Shown here piece by piece: positions 13,669-25,639 of a stretch of 64,000 nucleotides of DNA. Positions within the stretch are counted from its first letter, which is position 1; each line of letters starts with the position of its first letter. The stretch spans positions 102,001 through 166,000 of the forward strand of contig VZRG01000863.1 of assembly GCA_013397435.1 (NCBI GenBank), in the 5' to 3' direction. The DNA comes from Erythrocercus mccallii (lineage: Eukaryota; Chordata; Aves; Passeriformes; Dicruridae). Made by a program: the position numbers and the translations under genes. A model generated the notes under the pieces. That model made no database searches and had not been told where the DNA came from. It was given only the letters and a program-made list of their open reading frames with translations.

Positions 13669-15779
13669 TGGTACCATATTTGCAATTGGTGGTGACACAT
13701 TAAAATCTCCCTTAGGTATAATCTAATGTGGTCTAGTAAGGTCTCAATCCGGGACTTGATATGGGTAAATGCCATGAGATTAGACTGGCATTTCTGTGGA
13801 ACATGTAATTCATTTATTTTTATTTAGAAAATGTTAAATTAATCAATACCAGACTTACTAAGAAACTGCCTCCTTCCTGCATTCTTTTAAGATGAGCAGA
13901 TGAACAGAGGTTAGAGCTGTAAGAATCTAAGCAGTAGGTAACAGTGGGACTGAGCTGCTGAGCCGTTCTTGCAGTGGCAGCATGGGTGAAAGCCAAATCG
14001 AAATCACCATGTAACCACAGCCTAACTGTCACCAGGCACATGACAGGCAGCCTGACAGCCTAACTTCAGAGGATGGATTCCCCTGGACAGCTGAGCTAAA
14101 TCCCTCTGTGCATTTTACACTTCATGCTTTCCCCAAATCTTAGGACCGTGAAGCTGAAATTGTAGGCCACAGAAGTGTATGCTTCACACAATTTTTGCTG
14201 GATGGGACTCCAAGGTTCATCACAGTAGCTCTTAATTGTGATAAAAAGAAAAACAATGCACATTCCACTACATTCCATTCCATTGTCTACGATTGGAAGA
14301 AGACATTACAATCAAAAATTACTTTAATTTCTATTCTGAGTTTTGTGGTCAGGTTTTTTCCAGTTTGTTGGTTTGATATTTTTGTTCATTTGTTTCTTTT
14401 TGCTTATGACAAATATGCTAGATATTAAGTCAGAGATAATGAGGTTAAGCACTTCTTTTACATGAGAATGCATTCTTCCCAGTCTCTTCCATCCCCTTCT
14501 CTTCCTCTTCCACACTTTTCCTCTCTCCTCTGCTCCATACACAGTTATGTCAAAAGATGCCACTTTAGAGCTTGCAAGGAATAAGCTGAATTACGTCCCT
14601 CATTTTCATCTTCCTCCATCACTCAGCACTGTAGTGTAATTCCTAACCTGTAAGAATAAATATTTTTCTGCTTTATGTTTATGTATATATTTGTAATTTA
14701 CATACCCATGGGTCACACATCTAGGTATAAATTACTGCTAAACACTTAAATTACAATTAAAATGTATTTTATTAACAAATGCAGACTAAATTAAAACCAA
14801 CAAAAACCCAGAAAACTCATAGTAGTATCAAAATTCCGAAGATCTTCTGCACTGCAAATTCTACTGTTCGAGCAGTGGAAAAACAATACAATTACATGCA
14901 AGGGCTCGTGTAGACTTGCTTAATGCATGATGAACGTGCTAACCAAATACACAGTCCTCCTACCTCTGTCTCCCAGAAGTATCTGAAAGGAAGAGGACAG
15001 CTGTAGTCTTCCTGATCTTGGTCCATGACAGAGAATGGGATGACAGATGTTGAGCTATTCTTTCAGTGTGGGCAGGAACTCTTCTCTGTCAAACAAAAGA
15101 TTGACAGTCTCGGAGCCCAGTTTATTTGTATAAAAAAGCCAGCTGCTTCTTTAACAGTTGAAGGCAGTACTCCTAGCATAGCAAAAGTAGATGAATAAAA
15201 TAATAACTACTAACATGATGTCTGTTGAATGATTCTGTGGAAACAGTAATTCCACAAAAATGTAGCATAGACTTAATGTCACTTTTCCCCATGGAATGAA
15301 ATGTGTCTTTACTACTGAACATGCCAGGTTCCTAAATTTGTACTTGAAGCCATCCTGAAATTTGTGCAAGATCTAATTAATGCTTACTGCTATCATATAT
15401 AAAACACTGACTGCATCCTAATAAAAAATGACTTTAAAGTTTCTGCCTATGAGAGAATTTTTTGGTATAAACAGATTTCTAGTTACCAACGAATGGACTT
15501 CAACCATTTCAGAAAATCCATTTAGTATTCGATATCTCTTTTATCTCCTTTTAATATAGTATGACACAAACTGATATTTAAAGGGTCGTTCTTTACAGTG
15601 CTATTCAATTTTTCATTAGCCAAGAACATCGAAGAAAAAAAAAAGTAGTTTATGCCTTAAAAGTCAATTTTGAATTACAGTGTCTGAAAACTAGAGTCCA
15701 CATACAAACCTATGGGCCGATTACACACCTTTCCTAGTCACTAAAACTGCAAATTCCTTCTAATTAGCTATCTATCGTC
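13669..15779. other. Intergenic, no gene seen
   Basis: AT-rich sequence. The short open frames here show no domain. The CpG-rich block starts at about 15780. Confidence 0.55.
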
Positions 15780-16400
15780 ACACTGAACCCTCCGCGGCCA
15801 GACCCGGGGAGGCGGGTGCTTTACTGCTATCCACCTGCATAAGCTCTGCTCGCGCCGCTTCGGGAAAGCGAGGTTTGGGTTTGCTGGCGACGAGNNNNNN
15901 NNNNNNNNNNNNNNNNNNNNNNNNNNNNNNNNNNNNNNNNNNNNNNNNNNNNNNNNNNNNNNNNNNNNNNNNNNNNNNNNNNNNNNNNNNNNNNNNNNNN
16001 NNNNNNNNNNNNNNNNNNNNNNNNNNNNNNNNNNNNNNNNNNNNNNNNNNGCGGGGCGGCCGTGATTGAGGGGGAGGCGGCGTGCGAGAGCGCGGGGCAG
16101 CGCGCCGGGGCCGTGCCCGCGGGCTCGGGCTGCCCGCACGCCCTCCGGGGGGGCCAAGGCAGCGGGTTGTGGCGGACGGGTCAGGCACACGGGTGCGTTC
16201 GCTCGGGGCACGCTGGCGGGTCAGGACTTTACGTACAGGGGCGGTGGTCTGGGTGCGTCACTGTGATTTGGGAGAGGAGGTCTGCGGGTCGCGCAGGTCA
16301 CGGCTGCGGTCTGTCAGGAAAGCCGCGGCTCTCCGCCTGAACTCGGGAATCCCTCCGACAGGGGTGAGGGTATTTCCCCATGCTTTGGCCCGGCCTTCTC
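15780..16400. promoter_or_regulatory. CpG-rich island with an internal assembly gap
   Basis: Base composition changes sharply from AT-rich to GC-rich with many CpG dinucleotides on both sides of the unsequenced part (15780-15894 and 16051-16400). Such islands commonly act as promoters or Polycomb-regulated regions. No exon could be recognised beside it, so a transcript from here is only a possibility. Confidence 0.6.
15895..16050. other. Assembly gap (156 N)
   Basis: A run of N inside the CpG-rich block. The missing bases are probably very GC-rich, judged by the flanks. Open frames crossing it are meaningless. Confidence 1.
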
Positions 16401-18559
16401 GGCGTGGCCCAAGTGTTTATCTCAGTGTTGTTTCCAGCTCGGGGACAACCCTCTATCCCACTGTGGCAAAAGTCAGTACTTGCATCATTACCATTTATTC
16501 TTCCCCGCCGTGAAACAGGCCACTACAGTAAACTTCGTCTGAGACGGCTCAGTGTTTGAAGAACAATTTTACATTTGCACAAAAACGAGCATTCTTTCAG
16601 AGGGGCAATGAGTTTTTCTACCAGAAATCGTTCTAGCCTTTTACCATACAGCTCTCATACAGAGCAGTTTCTAGAAAATTAGCTACACACCCCAGGAGCA
16701 ATGGCGTTGGCTTCTGTGCAGACATCACTGCTCTGCATCCACTGGATCTGAAATCTCAGTCTGCATGTTCTCTTTGGACTCGGTCTCAGGGAATGCAGTG
16801 CTGTCGCTACTTCGGCAAGAGGTTTCAAGAGGTCACGCTGCATCTCGTGCAGCAGAGCTCTTCCCCTTCCAGATGGATGTGTCTCTTGGGTTGGTTATGG
16901 TAGTGACGCTGAATCCAAATGCCAGCTTAAGGCATTCAGAGCCTCCTGCTGGTTTAAACCAAACTTGCCTGTCCACGATTGCCAGGCATACACGGGCCGC
17001 CCTCTTACAAATGTTATAAGAAATATGGCAATGATTCCTACCCAAAGAGAAACAGATCCATGTTTTGGGTCCTGATGGATACTGACCCCTTCTACCTTGT
17101 GGGTGTCTTAAGCCAACATGACAAAAAAAAAAAAAAAAAAAAAAAAAACAACCAAAGTAGATCACCTGGACAGACACAACACAACATGTTAGACTGCTTC
17201 AGTAGGGTTATTCTCCTCCACCATCTTACTTGTGTCAGGAGTGAAAAATTTATCCACTGTTGGCATGGGCAGATTGAGGTTAAGGAGGACATTACACGGG
17301 GTAGATGTCCTGGATAGTTGCATGTAGGGTAACGTATCAGCTGGGAGAAAAACACCTTGCCAGCACTAGTTGTGCTCTCCCAAGCACAATCCCAGTGGGT
17401 GACTTGCCTCTTCCCCAGGTAGTAGGAAAAATAAGTGAAACTGCTGGTGAAAATATAGAATATCATGCTTGTGTTTCAAAGGTTGCTACTATATGTACTC
17501 AGTGAATCCACACTGTACTAAGCTGGCATGAAAAAGTAGAGCCTTTTCAACTTTATAGAATTGGCAGGTACTTGGTGTATTCTTGAAGATGTGATCAGAA
17601 GAATCATGTGATGGAAAGAAAAACCAGTCATGGATATGGAGGTGTTGCCAGCCTATCTCTCTTCATAAATCTCTGGATTTACGATGTGGAGGAAAGATAA
17701 AAATTTGACAAGGTGATTTAGATCCTCGGAGAAGTAGGGCAGGATGCGCCCCTCCCTCTACAAAGGTAACCCAATCCGGGAGGAGCACAGAAACCCCGGG
17801 AGGTGGGATTGTCCCTCGGGGTCAGCCAGCCCCGGCCGGCGGCACTGCGGGAGCAGCTCCAGGGAAAGGATGCCTTTCCGTCGCCGGTATGCGCGAGCAG
17901 TGGGGCTGGGGAAGCCCTCACTTCTCACATCTCGCATCTGCGTTCGCCTCGGCTGTTGAGTCCTTCTTAAATAAATGTACGTACGTACATATATGTACCT
18001 CTTGCCTCTGCCGCATCGCCTTTGAAGATGTTTACCCAGAGAGACGGCATTGCGGTGGCGCTTTATTGCAATATAATGCACTGGGGAAAAAATAGAAGGG
18101 GCTCATTACTGTGGTTGATAAACATGGGAAAAGCACATGCCTGACCTTTCATTTGTACAATTAATTGTTCCAGCAGAAAGAAAATGAGTCTTAATTGTGC
18201 ACAGCTTCCTAGAAGATCAGCTGTGTGTGCTGCTCTGCGTTCTGAGAAAAACGCTGTGAAGTTTTCCTGAAGGCTTTTACTTTCCACTAGGGCAGCAACA
18301 AGAAGAAAGGAAGATCTCTACATACCATGCCTCTTCTGTCTCAAAGAGGAAAGATATTGAACTATAGTCATATTTCAGTGACCTGCACCACTTCCTTCAG
18401 TTTTGTAAAACTGAAAGGCTTTTCCGCTTGTCCAGTGCTATTTCGCCCCCATAATAAGGAAATTTTTAATAATGCACAACCAAACTCCATTTCAGAGACC
18501 AAGGGTTAGCCCAAAGCTTCACCTTAAACCCGAGCTCAGGGTTTAGCTGTCAGATCACG
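16401..18559. other. Intergenic, no gene seen
   Basis: No supportable gene. A small CpG-rich patch lies at about 17715-17900. A GTAC/ATGT-type simple stretch lies at about 17967-17997. Open frames around the A tract at 17.1 kb carry lysine runs only because of that tract. Confidence 0.5.
17123..17148 (+). repeat. Poly(A) tract, 26 nt
   Basis: An uninterrupted A run. It could be the tail of a retroposed copy, but the upstream 200 bases match no family or gene I recognise and no target-site duplication was found. Confidence 0.85.
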
Positions 18560-19110
18560 TCGATAGCAGTGAGTGGGTGGTCAGGGTTAGGTTCCTAAGC
18601 CCTGCTGTGCTAGTGTCCCAACGGTGTATGTGCTCGGCCTCTGAAGGGGCCGCTTCCTGTGTCCTCACTCAGGACTCTCGGCATCCAAAGCCTCGCCCGG
18701 GAAACGAACCTCTTTGCTCGGTGACTGGGGACATCAGCCACGGCGAGCGGAGGGACAGAGAGCCGCGGAGGGGGAAGGAGGGGACGCGCCCGGGACGCCC
18801 CCTCCTCGCCAGGGGACTGTGGAGCACCGGGGCCGCGGGATGGACCGAATTCCTCTCGCAGCACTGACAGTCCCGCCGGCCCCGCGGAGGCTGAAGCCCC
18901 CGGGAGACCGAAGTTTTGGTCCTTTCAGAACCGCCGGAAAAGCTCTTTTGTCTGGCCCCGGTTGATGATTAATAACCCCCGGCACCGATCCTGCCCTCCG
19001 CATGGTCCCTGGGGAGCCGCGGGGCTCAGCCCGCCTGGTGAAAAGGGATCGGGCCCTCCCCGGGGCGCTGGTGAGATCCTGCCTCGGGAGTGTGACCGTC
19101 TTAAACGCAC
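18560..19110. promoter_or_regulatory. CpG-rich island upstream of SP8
   Basis: GC-rich with frequent CpG, about 7.5-8 kb before the SP8 start. The overlapping open frames on both strands are the usual by-product of GC-rich DNA lacking stop codons. It may be a distal promoter or a Polycomb-type CpG island of the SP8 domain. Confidence 0.5.
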
Positions 19111-19152
19111 ATTTTACCGATACTGATTTTTAATCTCTAAATCACAAAGGGA

Positions 19153-19250
19153 GACATTCTGTGCTCCTTAATAGAGCACAACGCCCATTGACTTCTGTCC
19201 CATTGACTTCAATGGGAGTTTCGCTCCATTAAGGATCGCAGAATTTGGCC
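19153..19250. repeat. Old palindromic amniote repeat in the SP8 upstream region
   Basis: The element is an imperfect palindrome. The outer arms 19156-19172 and 19228-19244 are complementary at 15 of 17 positions, and the centre CCCATTGACTTCAATGGG (19199-19216) is self-complementary apart from its middle pair. The motif order and the flanking GAATTTGGCC match a MITE-like repeat I know from turtle, crocodile and bird DNA, but I cannot give its database name. CCCATTGACTT occurs twice (19184 and 19199), which suggests a small internal duplication. Confidence 0.6.
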
Positions 19251-20243
19251 TAAACTGACCGCAATAATTTTGTTGCCGGTAATGGAGCTTCAAAGCCCTC
19301 TCTAATTAGCCGACGAGCAAGAATCGTTAAACATGCTGTACAATTCCGATTGTGCTACGTGGGGGCTACGGAAGAGCTGAGCAATCCCCTCAGACCTGGA
19401 GAAGCTTAGAAACCGTGTTCAGCGAAAATTCCAACTTTCCGGCGACAACTTGGGGGAAAGGGTGTCTGACGAATCACTTGGTATCTGCTGCGTTAGCGTC
19501 TGAGCCTAGGGAAGAGACGCTCTGCAAAGTTATGAAAGGTCTGATCATACACTCAGCTTCTGCACCCCTTCGAAGACGCATTTAAAGAATCACAGTATAC
19601 GCTGGCTGCTCCTATTTATCAAAGATAAACCAAATAAATTGTGTTAGCCCGGAGCACTTCTAAGGAGTTACGCTAAATCCCGGAGTACCTCCCAGAAGTG
19701 AGCAGCTGTAGTTTGGGCTGGGACGGTCTTCACTACTATCGGGCACCATCAAGTCTAGCTTTATGACTACACTTTTCGCTGTAAGGGGGCGGGGGTAGAC
19801 AGGGAAACACAACAGAAACAAATTTAATCCACTTTAGCTGAATTCTGTAAAGGCATTTCCATCACACGACGCTCCTGCCGTTGGTGGGCAGAAACTCCTT
19901 CCTCTATTCCACAGCTGTAGATCCAGCAGCGTGAACAAATATTTCGCCAATATTTAAATTTAATAACCTGTTATACACGTACATTCAAATCCCTTCAAAC
20001 TGTCTAATACCTGTAAATTTTAAACCGGGAAAAGGGTGTTTTCCTCTGGCGATCAAATATTGAAGCAGTGAGAATGGAGTAAAAGGCTTGCAATCCTTCA
20101 AGGTGAAATGCAGAAAGAAAATAATCGTTGTTAAATAGCTTCTAAGTCGATTCATAAAATTTTCTCGACAAACTAACCATATGAGGAAAAAACCCACAGA
20201 CTCTCCCGAAAACTCCGCGCATGTCCAGTATATTTGTCGTCTA

Positions 20244-20246
<3 letters not shown>

Positions 20247-20282
<36 letters not shown>
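20247..20282 (+). repeat. Poly(A) tract, 36 nt
   Basis: An uninterrupted A run. The true length may differ because of sequencing slippage. Confidence 0.85.
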
Positions 20283-20284
<2 letters not shown>

Positions 20285-21580
20285 TTTCGGAAGTTTTGGT
20301 CAATATTCTAGGCAAAATATGCTCAACAGATGATAGTGGAGATGCAGCCAGAAAACAACTCCAGCTATTTAAACTGCCAAATGAGACATAAAGCTGCATT
20401 GTAAAAATCATCTGGAAAACAGGTTTTCCTATTGAAGTCGCTATGTGTTAATTACTGTGATCTGGAAGAGCTTGTATCTAAACGCCTGGAAGCCGACTTT
20501 CACCCCGCATATGTAAATGAAGAAAGTGCTGAATCTAAGCCAGAGGGTTCATGTTCGGATTCATTTCCGTGCATGCCTAGACATTAATATGTGTTCATGT
20601 AGGGTTCGTACAGTACGAGGTGTTATTTCCTTATAAAGAAACACCAGGTCTCGCTTTCCATTCTCCTTACAAAATTATTCGCATTATTTATGCTACATTG
20701 AGCGATCTAATTTCTTCGTGATAGTCAGCTAATTGCTCTGGCAGGTAATTAGAAGCGGTTTACAACGCAAAGGGCTTTTGCGGTGGCCCTGGATTATTAA
20801 GTTGCTCTGTAAATTATACCATATTTTCCGAAGAGAGGGAGGGGGAAGGGGCTTTTGAGAAGTTCTTCTGCTACGATCAGAGCTGAGACACGTCCCTGTC
20901 CACCCCCCAACACTTAAAAAAATGGGGGGAGGGAGCTCTTCCAGGGCTCGGAGTCGAATTATTCTCAAGCACGCGATCTGAAGCCCATTTTGTTCGTGCT
21001 CACTGGTCCAGAATAACTTGGCCATAATGGCCGGGAATGGGCCAGGTCTGCAGCAAGCTTCCTGCGCCCTGGCAGCATCCAGCAGGCATGTGGGAAAAGA
21101 ATGGCTTAAATGGGGACATCTGTTCAGTGTTGCTCATCTCGCTCCTGCAGCCAGGTCGGGTTAAGAGAATAACCTGTTCACCACCTTGCCTCCCTCCCGC
21201 TGCTCGTCTGCCCCCCTCCCCCGAAGTTAATAAGGCTGCTGTGGGGGTGGGGAGGGAGGGAGCAAGGAGGTGACCTAATTGCTCTGCCATATAGGCAAAT
21301 AACGACAGGGAAAGGTGGCAGCTACATTGTAAGAGGAACAGTAAATATATCAATATTAGGGTCTCTCAAGTCAAATCGCAGTTCTCCATTCAGGAGATGG
21401 CTGTGGTGCACGCTGAGTGCGTGAACGGGCGAGGGCAAAACCTTCCTGGTACAGTGCTTCGAAGGTACCTTTTTCCCGGAAGACCAGGGGTTCTTCCACT
21501 CCGCAAACGGCAGCAAGCAAAAAAAATTATTTTTTTTTTCCCAGATTGACACTTCTGTGCAGTTGGGAGAACAAAGAAAT

Positions 21581-21616
21581 ACATACATACATACATACAT
21601 ACATACATACATACAT
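21581..21616 (+). repeat. (ACAT)9 microsatellite
   Basis: Nine perfect tetranucleotide units. The tyrosine/methionine repeat frames read across it are artefacts. Confidence 0.97.
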
Positions 21617-22189
21617 GCGTAGAAAGCTTTCCTTTTCTTCTATGTTCTCTGCAGTCTACGATTTTGGGTGTTTTAGGATTTGCATATGCGAGTGTCTGTC
21701 ACACACATTTATATACACGCACGTACCCACAGGCGCCCGTGTATATATATTTATACATTTGTATGTTTATATATAAATAGCATGTATTTCGGGGCGTGAC
21801 CAGCTTCAGGCAGCCTATTTAATGGGAACGTCCTGTTTTACACACCGTTTTTCCAAACGTTTACTGTATCTTGGCACCCTGTTGAAAAGCTTGTACTATG
21901 ATTTGAACACGTGTGGTTAAACCATCGGACCCAGAGCAGCTCCTAGATTATTTGTAATTAAGCACAATTCCCAAAGTAACATTTATCTTCCCGAAAGTGC
22001 GATTGCAATTGTCAACCGTCTGGAGGAGACGCGGGGTAATCTGGAAGCATTAGCTCCTCTCCTAACGGAGCAGAATGAAAAGAAATCAATACCGCTGAGG
22101 AGAAGAATTTAGTAGTTTTTAACCGTAAGTGGTGCCTGGGAGAAGGTGATATATAATAGGAAAAAAACAGAAAGCAGCTTAAACAAATC

Positions 22190-22575
22190 TATTCTAGGCA
22201 GGACCGAAGGACCGGCGGCGGGGGTTCCGCGCTCTGCCCCGCCCGGTGCCGGCGCGCTCAGCCCGGGCGCTCGCTCTCCCCGCCGCCGCCTCCCGGTACT
22301 TACATGACCGCCCAGGCGCCGATGCGTGCACACCGATAACGTACCGGGGGAGCGGGGGGTGGGGGTGAGGGGGAAGAGGACAGGAAAAAAAAAAACGGGG
22401 AGAAGAAGGAGGAGATGAGGATCTGATCTAGGTGCACACCGGCCATGTAAACAGAGTAGAGTGGGTGTGAAGGTGCCTCTTCCTCTCCCTCCCCAGGCAT
22501 GCACACACCAGCATGTGCACGGTGTCTTCCCAGGCTAATTTAATTACAGGGACGTTTCGGAGACGCAGCTAGCTG

Positions 22576-22610
<35 letters not shown>

Positions 22611-23560
22611 ACAAATCCAGACAAACAAACAAACAAATAAACAAATAAACAAACGACGAAAGACACCGAAGTGAATCGTGAATCCCTTCCGCCGGCTGCA
22701 GACAGGTCGGCATGTACCCTCTCCATCTCCAAAGTGGCTCAGAGAGAAGCCCGGGCTCTGCCGGGCGCCTCCGCGCCGCCTGCACAGGGAGCAGTCAGGC
22801 CGCTCAAGGCTGGGAAACGCCTAGCGAGCAGCGGGACGGGGATCCCGGCAGGGTTGGCGGGTACCTGGGACACCGACGGAGGAAAAAAACAACTGGATAA
22901 CAATAGGTGGAGGCACCGGCGCACACGCACGGTCCGCTCACGCCGCACTGCACCCGGTGCCCGACAGGGAGCTCCGGTCTCAACGAAAGTGCCCAGTGAG
23001 GCAGCGAGAGAAACGTCCCAGGTGAAGCACAGCAGCGCAGAGGTGCAGATAGTGGTTAAAGAAAGACATTAACCACCCTTTTTGCTCAGTGACCGCCAGG
23101 CACAGCACGGTCCTGGCTGGTGGCCGTTTTGTCTTGTTTACGTCCCACTCCCCTTTCTCCTCTCCCCGAACAAGCCGAACTCTCGTGCGCCCGGAGAGCT
23201 GTTTGTCACCCCTCCGTAAATCTTCCAGGTGACAGATTCTAGGTGAAGGTATCGGGTGAAGGGGACACCTCCTGGCCCCCACCTACCCAGGGCAGCAGGT
23301 ACGGGGCGATGGGGACGACACGGGGGCAACGCAGCCTTTTCCAGAGCACGGAGCCCGGGGAGGGCAAGGACAAGGCCCCCGCCTAGATGCTTTCCCCCGT
23401 GACCACGGGAGCGGAGCTAGGAGCCGCTGGACTCTGAGGAGCGAGGCTTCATCCTCTCTGGACGCTCGACAGACAGCGGAGCGGAGCCGCACCGCCAGGA
23501 AGGCGAGAGGAGAGTCTGGCTCCCACCCGTGTGCCCCTAAATTGGCGCAAGGGTGGTTTG
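22190..23560. promoter_or_regulatory. CpG-rich region upstream of SP8
   Basis: Two CpG-dense segments (22190-22330 and 22690-23530) flank a poly(T) and CAAA-type simple stretch. Overlapping open frames on both strands have no recognisable domains. It may be a promoter of a noncoding transcript or a CpG island of the SP8 regulatory domain. Confidence 0.5.
22577..22652. repeat. Poly(T) tract plus (CAAA)n/(TAAA)n simple repeat
   Basis: T at 22577-22605, followed by CAAA and TAAA units at about 22620-22652. Confidence 0.9.
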
Positions 23561-23849
23561 AAACGCTTTCCCTTCCTAACATGGACATCCAGCACACGAC
23601 GTGGTCAGCCTGCAGTTTAATGTTTCCAGCTACGCCTTTTCAAATAGCACAGACCTCTGTTTCCTCAAAGAGAAATCCCCCTCTACACCCCGGTAGAGCT
23701 GTGTGTAGACAGGCGAGGACCTCTGGTACAAGGGTCTATCCATCTCTGTCCACTTGCCGTTTGCAGCGCGGAGAATCGGGATTTGCTCCAATAAAATCCA
23801 CCCCCCTTCCCGAAAGGTTAGCGACAGCTATCGTTGTGCCTAAAGTTCC
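23561..23849. other. Intergenic, no gene seen
   Basis: Transitional base composition between the CpG-rich block and AT-rich DNA. Nothing recognisable. Confidence 0.5.
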
Positions 23850-24240
23850 GAGATTGCTAATCTACATTGCAGACTCAAGATGTTAGGTAGACTTGAGCAA
23901 GTTGTTCCCAGGATGTAAATTAGGTCCCAAAAGCTGTTGTCCAAATCGAAGAAACAGAGAAATTAATCTGGGAGACTATCCATCATAGGCTGTAATAAAG
24001 AGAGCGACATGGATGAGACAGATGATATGATTAAGGAGCTGTGGTCGTTTTAATTAACTTTTTGCTGTCCTGTAATGATCAAACTGGTCAACAGACCCGG
24101 TCAATAAGCATGTTAATATCAAACAAATAAAACCAGGGATGATTAAAAACCTCCTGGTTTATTAAATTTGAAATTCAAATGAAATTTATGCTGCAGATGC
24201 ATACAGAATGCTAATAGATTTTAGCTTTATTGAGAGTGGA
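23850..24240. promoter_or_regulatory. Candidate conserved noncoding element (enhancer-like)
   Basis: A complex, repeat-free AT-rich stretch about 2.3-2.7 kb upstream of the SP8 start codon. It contains TTAATTAA (24050-24057), several further TAAT/ATTA homeodomain cores, FOX-like CAAACAAATAAA near 24121 and the short palindrome ATTTGAAATTCAAAT near 24167. Dense clusters of such sites are typical of enhancers of developmental transcription factors. The call is from composition only; no alignment was available. Confidence 0.35.
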
Positions 24241-25639
24241 TCCCACAGGTTTTCAAGAAACGGCACGAACATTTATCTCCTCCCGTACATTAAACTTCAA
24301 ATGGGGGGGGGGAGAAAAAAAAGTTTTAATTAATTTCTGGAAAACCTCTATTTGCTGGCTCCCACCCCCCCCCCCCCCCCCCGCATATTATGTTGATGTA
24401 CTGCACCCTTAAGTGCAGTGGTCAATAAGGCAAATGCAAACAAAATTGTAAGCTTGCTTAAATCCTTTGCCCAGCAGGCAATGTATACAAAGGAGGAAGG
24501 TTACAGATGTTTCCGTGTCGAATTCAGAAAATATCAGCTCACCGCTCTCAAAGTTCAGAAGGTGCTGCTTTTCCAGTTTCGGGGAAATTATCAGAGTAGC
24601 AGGAAGATGCCCAATGGCAGGAGTTTTGTGATTTCTGTTCTGATGTATTTGCCTTTTTTTTTTCCTCCCTCTCAGTTGAGTTCCCTCGTAAAGACTCCCA
24701 CGACTATTTTTACAACGAGTTTTTCACGATTTCCCACACCGTGCTTTTAAAGGAAAAGCGCACTAAAATTAAGGATTTTTGACCCAAAATCAAAAGAGTC
24801 AGGACAAGCATCGGAACAAACAAACACGAAAAGATGAAAAAAGGAGACGTTTCCTCTGGGCAGACAAGTGCAGACAAAATACGGATGCGAATGGGAGACC
24901 CACCCGGCGAGGCTGTCCTAAAAAGACATATATCACTAAAGGCTTCTACTTTCCCGGTGTATGGCAAAGTGTCTCAGACTTTCTGGGGCTGAAAGGAATG
25001 CGTGTCGATCTTTTTACCTAACCTGGCACACCACAAAATGCGATTTTGTGTTCCTCTAAAATATAATGCTCACGATGCTTGTTTTGCTCTTACGCTTTCT
25101 CATCTATGTCTTAATAGTTCCTCCCCATCTCCAGCAGATAAAGAAAGTGGAGATAAAAAGTTAATAAGCACTCATACAAGGGAGTATCTCCGGGAAATGT
25201 TCTTCCCCTCTTTGCGGGTGATAGTATTGATTAAATTAAACCCGAAATTTAAACAAGTGTGCGTTAGGTCTGTAAAATGAATATCATTATAGAAGGAGAC
25301 CAAAGCAATGAAGTTAATTCTTTTTTATTTGTTAAACGGAGTTCCCTCCTTCCCCCACCCCTTCCTCCTTCTGGGCTGGCCTGTCACGCCTTCTCAACAG
25401 GCTAAAATCATTCAGAGCAGCTCGCAGAGAGAAACGCGACATTTATGGTAAGCGTCAGCTTTCAGAGAAAGAAAGCAGTTCATTAATTTACTTCACTCTT
25501 ACTTCAAAGTATGATAATGTACATTACCCCCTTGATCAATAGATATGATGTACAGTCAATATCCCCACGACACGGAAACGGGTCAAAACTGAAGCCGAGA
25601 GAAGGAGGAGAAACATCCCCTAGGAAGCTAACCAAAGCC
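24241..25639. other. SP8 upstream DNA, no gene seen
   Basis: AT-rich and open-frame-poor, with homopolymers (G tract at 24303-24312, C18 at 24365-24382). No exon signal is recognisable. Confidence 0.5.
24365..24382. repeat. Poly(C) tract, 18 nt
   Basis: A run of C after CCCA. The minus strand is a long G run that could stack as a quadruplex. The exact length is uncertain in most assemblies. Confidence 0.85.

Larger units (their letters stand above)
19251..22189. other. Gene-free DNA with regulatory look
   Basis: No gene is supportable. Complex, non-repetitive stretches with many TAAT-type homeodomain cores occur, especially 20580-20830 and 21190-21370. They share the 12-mer CTAATTGCTCTG (20729-20740 and 21275-21286). 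Simple tracts are listed separately. It is a plausible location for SP8 enhancers, but conservation cannot be tested here. Confidence 0.4.

Noticed and set aside
15768..16211. Open frames across the first gap
   Set aside because: More than a third of each is unknown bases and the rest is GC-rich shadow.
16833..17466. Overlapping frames around the A26 tract as a retroposed gene
   Set aside because: Lysine or phenylalanine runs come from the tract. No family resemblance and no target duplication was seen.
21390..21612. Repeat protein of MYVC units
   Set aside because: Translation of the (ACAT)9 microsatellite.
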